Positions 50,201-50,285 of a stretch of 50,285 nt of DNA are shown here, piece by piece (positions within the stretch are counted from its first letter, which is position 1; every line of letters starts with the position of its first letter). The position numbers were made by a program, and so were the translations under genes. The DNA lies in NCBI GenBank assembly GCA_002723295.1, contig PBNP01000001.1, forward strand, positions 1 to 50,285. The letters are read 5' to 3'. Below the pieces are notes generated by a model. That model had not been told where the DNA came from. It was given only the letters and a program-made list of their open reading frames with translations, and made no database searches. This DNA comes from Flavobacteriaceae bacterium. Its GTDB lineage: Bacteria; Bacteroidota; Bacteroidia; Flavobacteriales; Flavobacteriaceae.

Positions 50201-50285
50201 CTTTTATTTTCAGCAAATCTTTTTGCTGTTTCTTTGATTATTGCAAAGGCCTTTGGTAAATGTTTTTCAAGTTCATCTTGCAAAA
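47209..50285 (-). CDS. secA: Preprotein translocase ATPase SecA, N-terminal part beyond window edge
   Basis: The frame is open to the window edge; the first visible codons read [18 protein letters not shown], so the true start lies outside. At least 1024 residues are present. Motor motifs are [14 protein letters not shown] (Walker A), [20 protein letters not shown] (DEVD), [17 protein letters not shown] and [15 protein letters not shown] large insertion lies between the first motor segment and [20 protein letters not shown], as is typical of Bacteroidota SecA. The C-terminal end has [11 protein letters not shown] where other SecA have the zinc/SecB-binding CxCxSGx8CH tail, so that tail is absent. 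It pushes preproteins through SecYEG with ATP. Confidence 0.96.
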   Translation of the reverse strand, partial: LQDELEKHLPKAFAIIKETAKRFAENKSLEVTSTDFDRIFSSKHEYVELKNDKAYWKNSWDAAGKDITWDMIHYDVQLIGGVALHKGKIAEMQTGEGKTLVATLPLFLNALTGKGVHLVTVNDYLAKRDSAWMAPLFQFHGLTVDCIDFYNPNSDERRRAYNADITYGTNNEFGFDYLRDNMAHAPEDLVQRKHHYAIVDEVDSVLIDDARTPLIISGPTPEGDRHEFDKLKSKVYDLVGRQKSLLTNVLANAKNKIRSGEEEEGGKLLYMAYRGLPKNKALIKFLSEEGIKQLLQKTENFYIQDNNRNMHIIDEELLFVIDEKNNQIDLTDKGTEILSASSNDSNLFILPDMGSEIANIESKNLTPELEAKEKEVLFKDFNIKSERIHSMNQLLKAYTLFEKDIEYVVMENKVMIVDEQTGRIMEGRRYSDGLHQAIEAKENVKIEAATQTFATITLQNYFRMYQKLAGMTGTAITEAGEFWEIYKLDVIEIPTNRPVERNDENDLIYKTKREKYNAVIEEVSKLSNLGRPILIGTTSVEISELLSKMLTIRKIKHNVLNAKLHKKEADIVAEAGNPGIVTIATNMAGRGTDIKLTENVKTSGGLAIIGTERHDSRRVDRQLRGRSGRQGDPGSSQFFVSLEDNLMRLFGSERVAKVMDRMGLEEGEVIQHSMMTKSIERAQKKVEENNFGIRKRLLEYDDVMNAQREVIYKRRKNALSGDRLKLDIANMLYDTCEEIVINNKSSNDYKNFEFEIISNFSITAPFDFNQFENSEEESLIKELYNFLLEFYNKKITNNASLAFKVIKNVYENPGNRFERIVVPFTDGIKSISVVTDLKNAYDSKGSKLVDDFERNITLAFIDQSCKTHLRKMDELKQSVQLAVHEQKDPLLIYKFESFELFKEMINQLNRDTLSFLIKAALPTQNESSIQEAKKQKLKDDYATQKDEVLNTDQLAAQNRSVGASASSPQRKAVETIVRKNPKIGRNEKVTIKNVATGNSKNLKYKHAEPFLSKGDWVLISHQNN

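Noticed and set aside
1-50285. CRISPR array, defence island, biosynthetic cluster, insertion sequence or rRNA operon
   Set aside because: No regularly spaced repeats, cas, restriction, NRPS/PKS, transposase or rRNA sequence was recognised. The genes are mainly housekeeping and envelope functions.

Overview
The window looks like a chromosomal segment of a marine-type member of Flavobacteriia (Bacteroidota). It is strongly AT-rich and gene-dense. Many products are lipoproteins or carry signal peptides, and upstream regions lack Shine-Dalgarno sites. Several genes are preceded by the Bacteroidota promoter pattern TTG-N17-23-TAnnTTTG. Gene content fits as well: OmpA proteins with thrombospondin type 3 repeats, a type II glutamine synthetase, MnmD, a MerC-domain protein, a two-motif DnaJ and a SecA without the zinc tail. 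I see no rRNA, CRISPR array, transposase, integrase or phage gene, so this reads as core genome. Species cannot be named from the sequence alone.

Layout. 1-4684: a truncated FG-GAP-like surface protein, tRNA-Pro, OxyR, a cyclophilin lipoprotein head-to-head with a NUDIX hydrolase, an acyltransferase and Cu/Zn superoxide dismutase. 4686-13937: an 11-Asp-box propeller protein, a DUF3089 lipoprotein, an operon of two Tat-type enzymes around galE, and an S10 peptidase. 14038-19600: two OmpA/TSP3 proteins with a small lipoprotein between them, a penicillin-acylase-type hydrolase and tRNA-Arg. 19789-23643: small membrane proteins, MerC, DinB, CAP, GNAT and a Ca/Na exchanger. 23697-30368: type II glutamine synthetase, then purM-prfA-pyrF-hydrolase, then an amidohydrolase. 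30461-34375: a P-II/Amt/porin operon and a crcB operon. 34458-44113: NTP pyrophosphatase, ilvE, mnmD, an epimerase, grpE-dnaJ, a response regulator with an M28 peptidase, and a MATE/79-aa/PAP2 cluster. 44156-50285: secA, a sterol-desaturase-family enzyme, a GT4 glycosyltransferase and msrA, all on the minus strand.

How the genes work together. Nitrogen assimilation is represented by glnK-amtB-porin plus glutamine synthetase. Oxidative-stress defence is represented by oxyR, sodC and msrA. Proteostasis and export are represented by grpE-dnaJ, secA and the cyclophilin. Much of the rest is envelope enzymes that probably act on peptides or sugars.

The points most worth checking are: a tRNA-Arg in which the nearly universal G19-C56 tertiary pair is replaced by A19-U56; an msrA gene broken by one missing base; a divergent gene pair with overlapping start codons and a consensus promoter inside the opposing gene; and an AAA+ response regulator with no DNA-binding domain and an altered GAFTGA loop. 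I did not find a clearly novel multi-gene system such as a defence island or a biosynthetic cluster.
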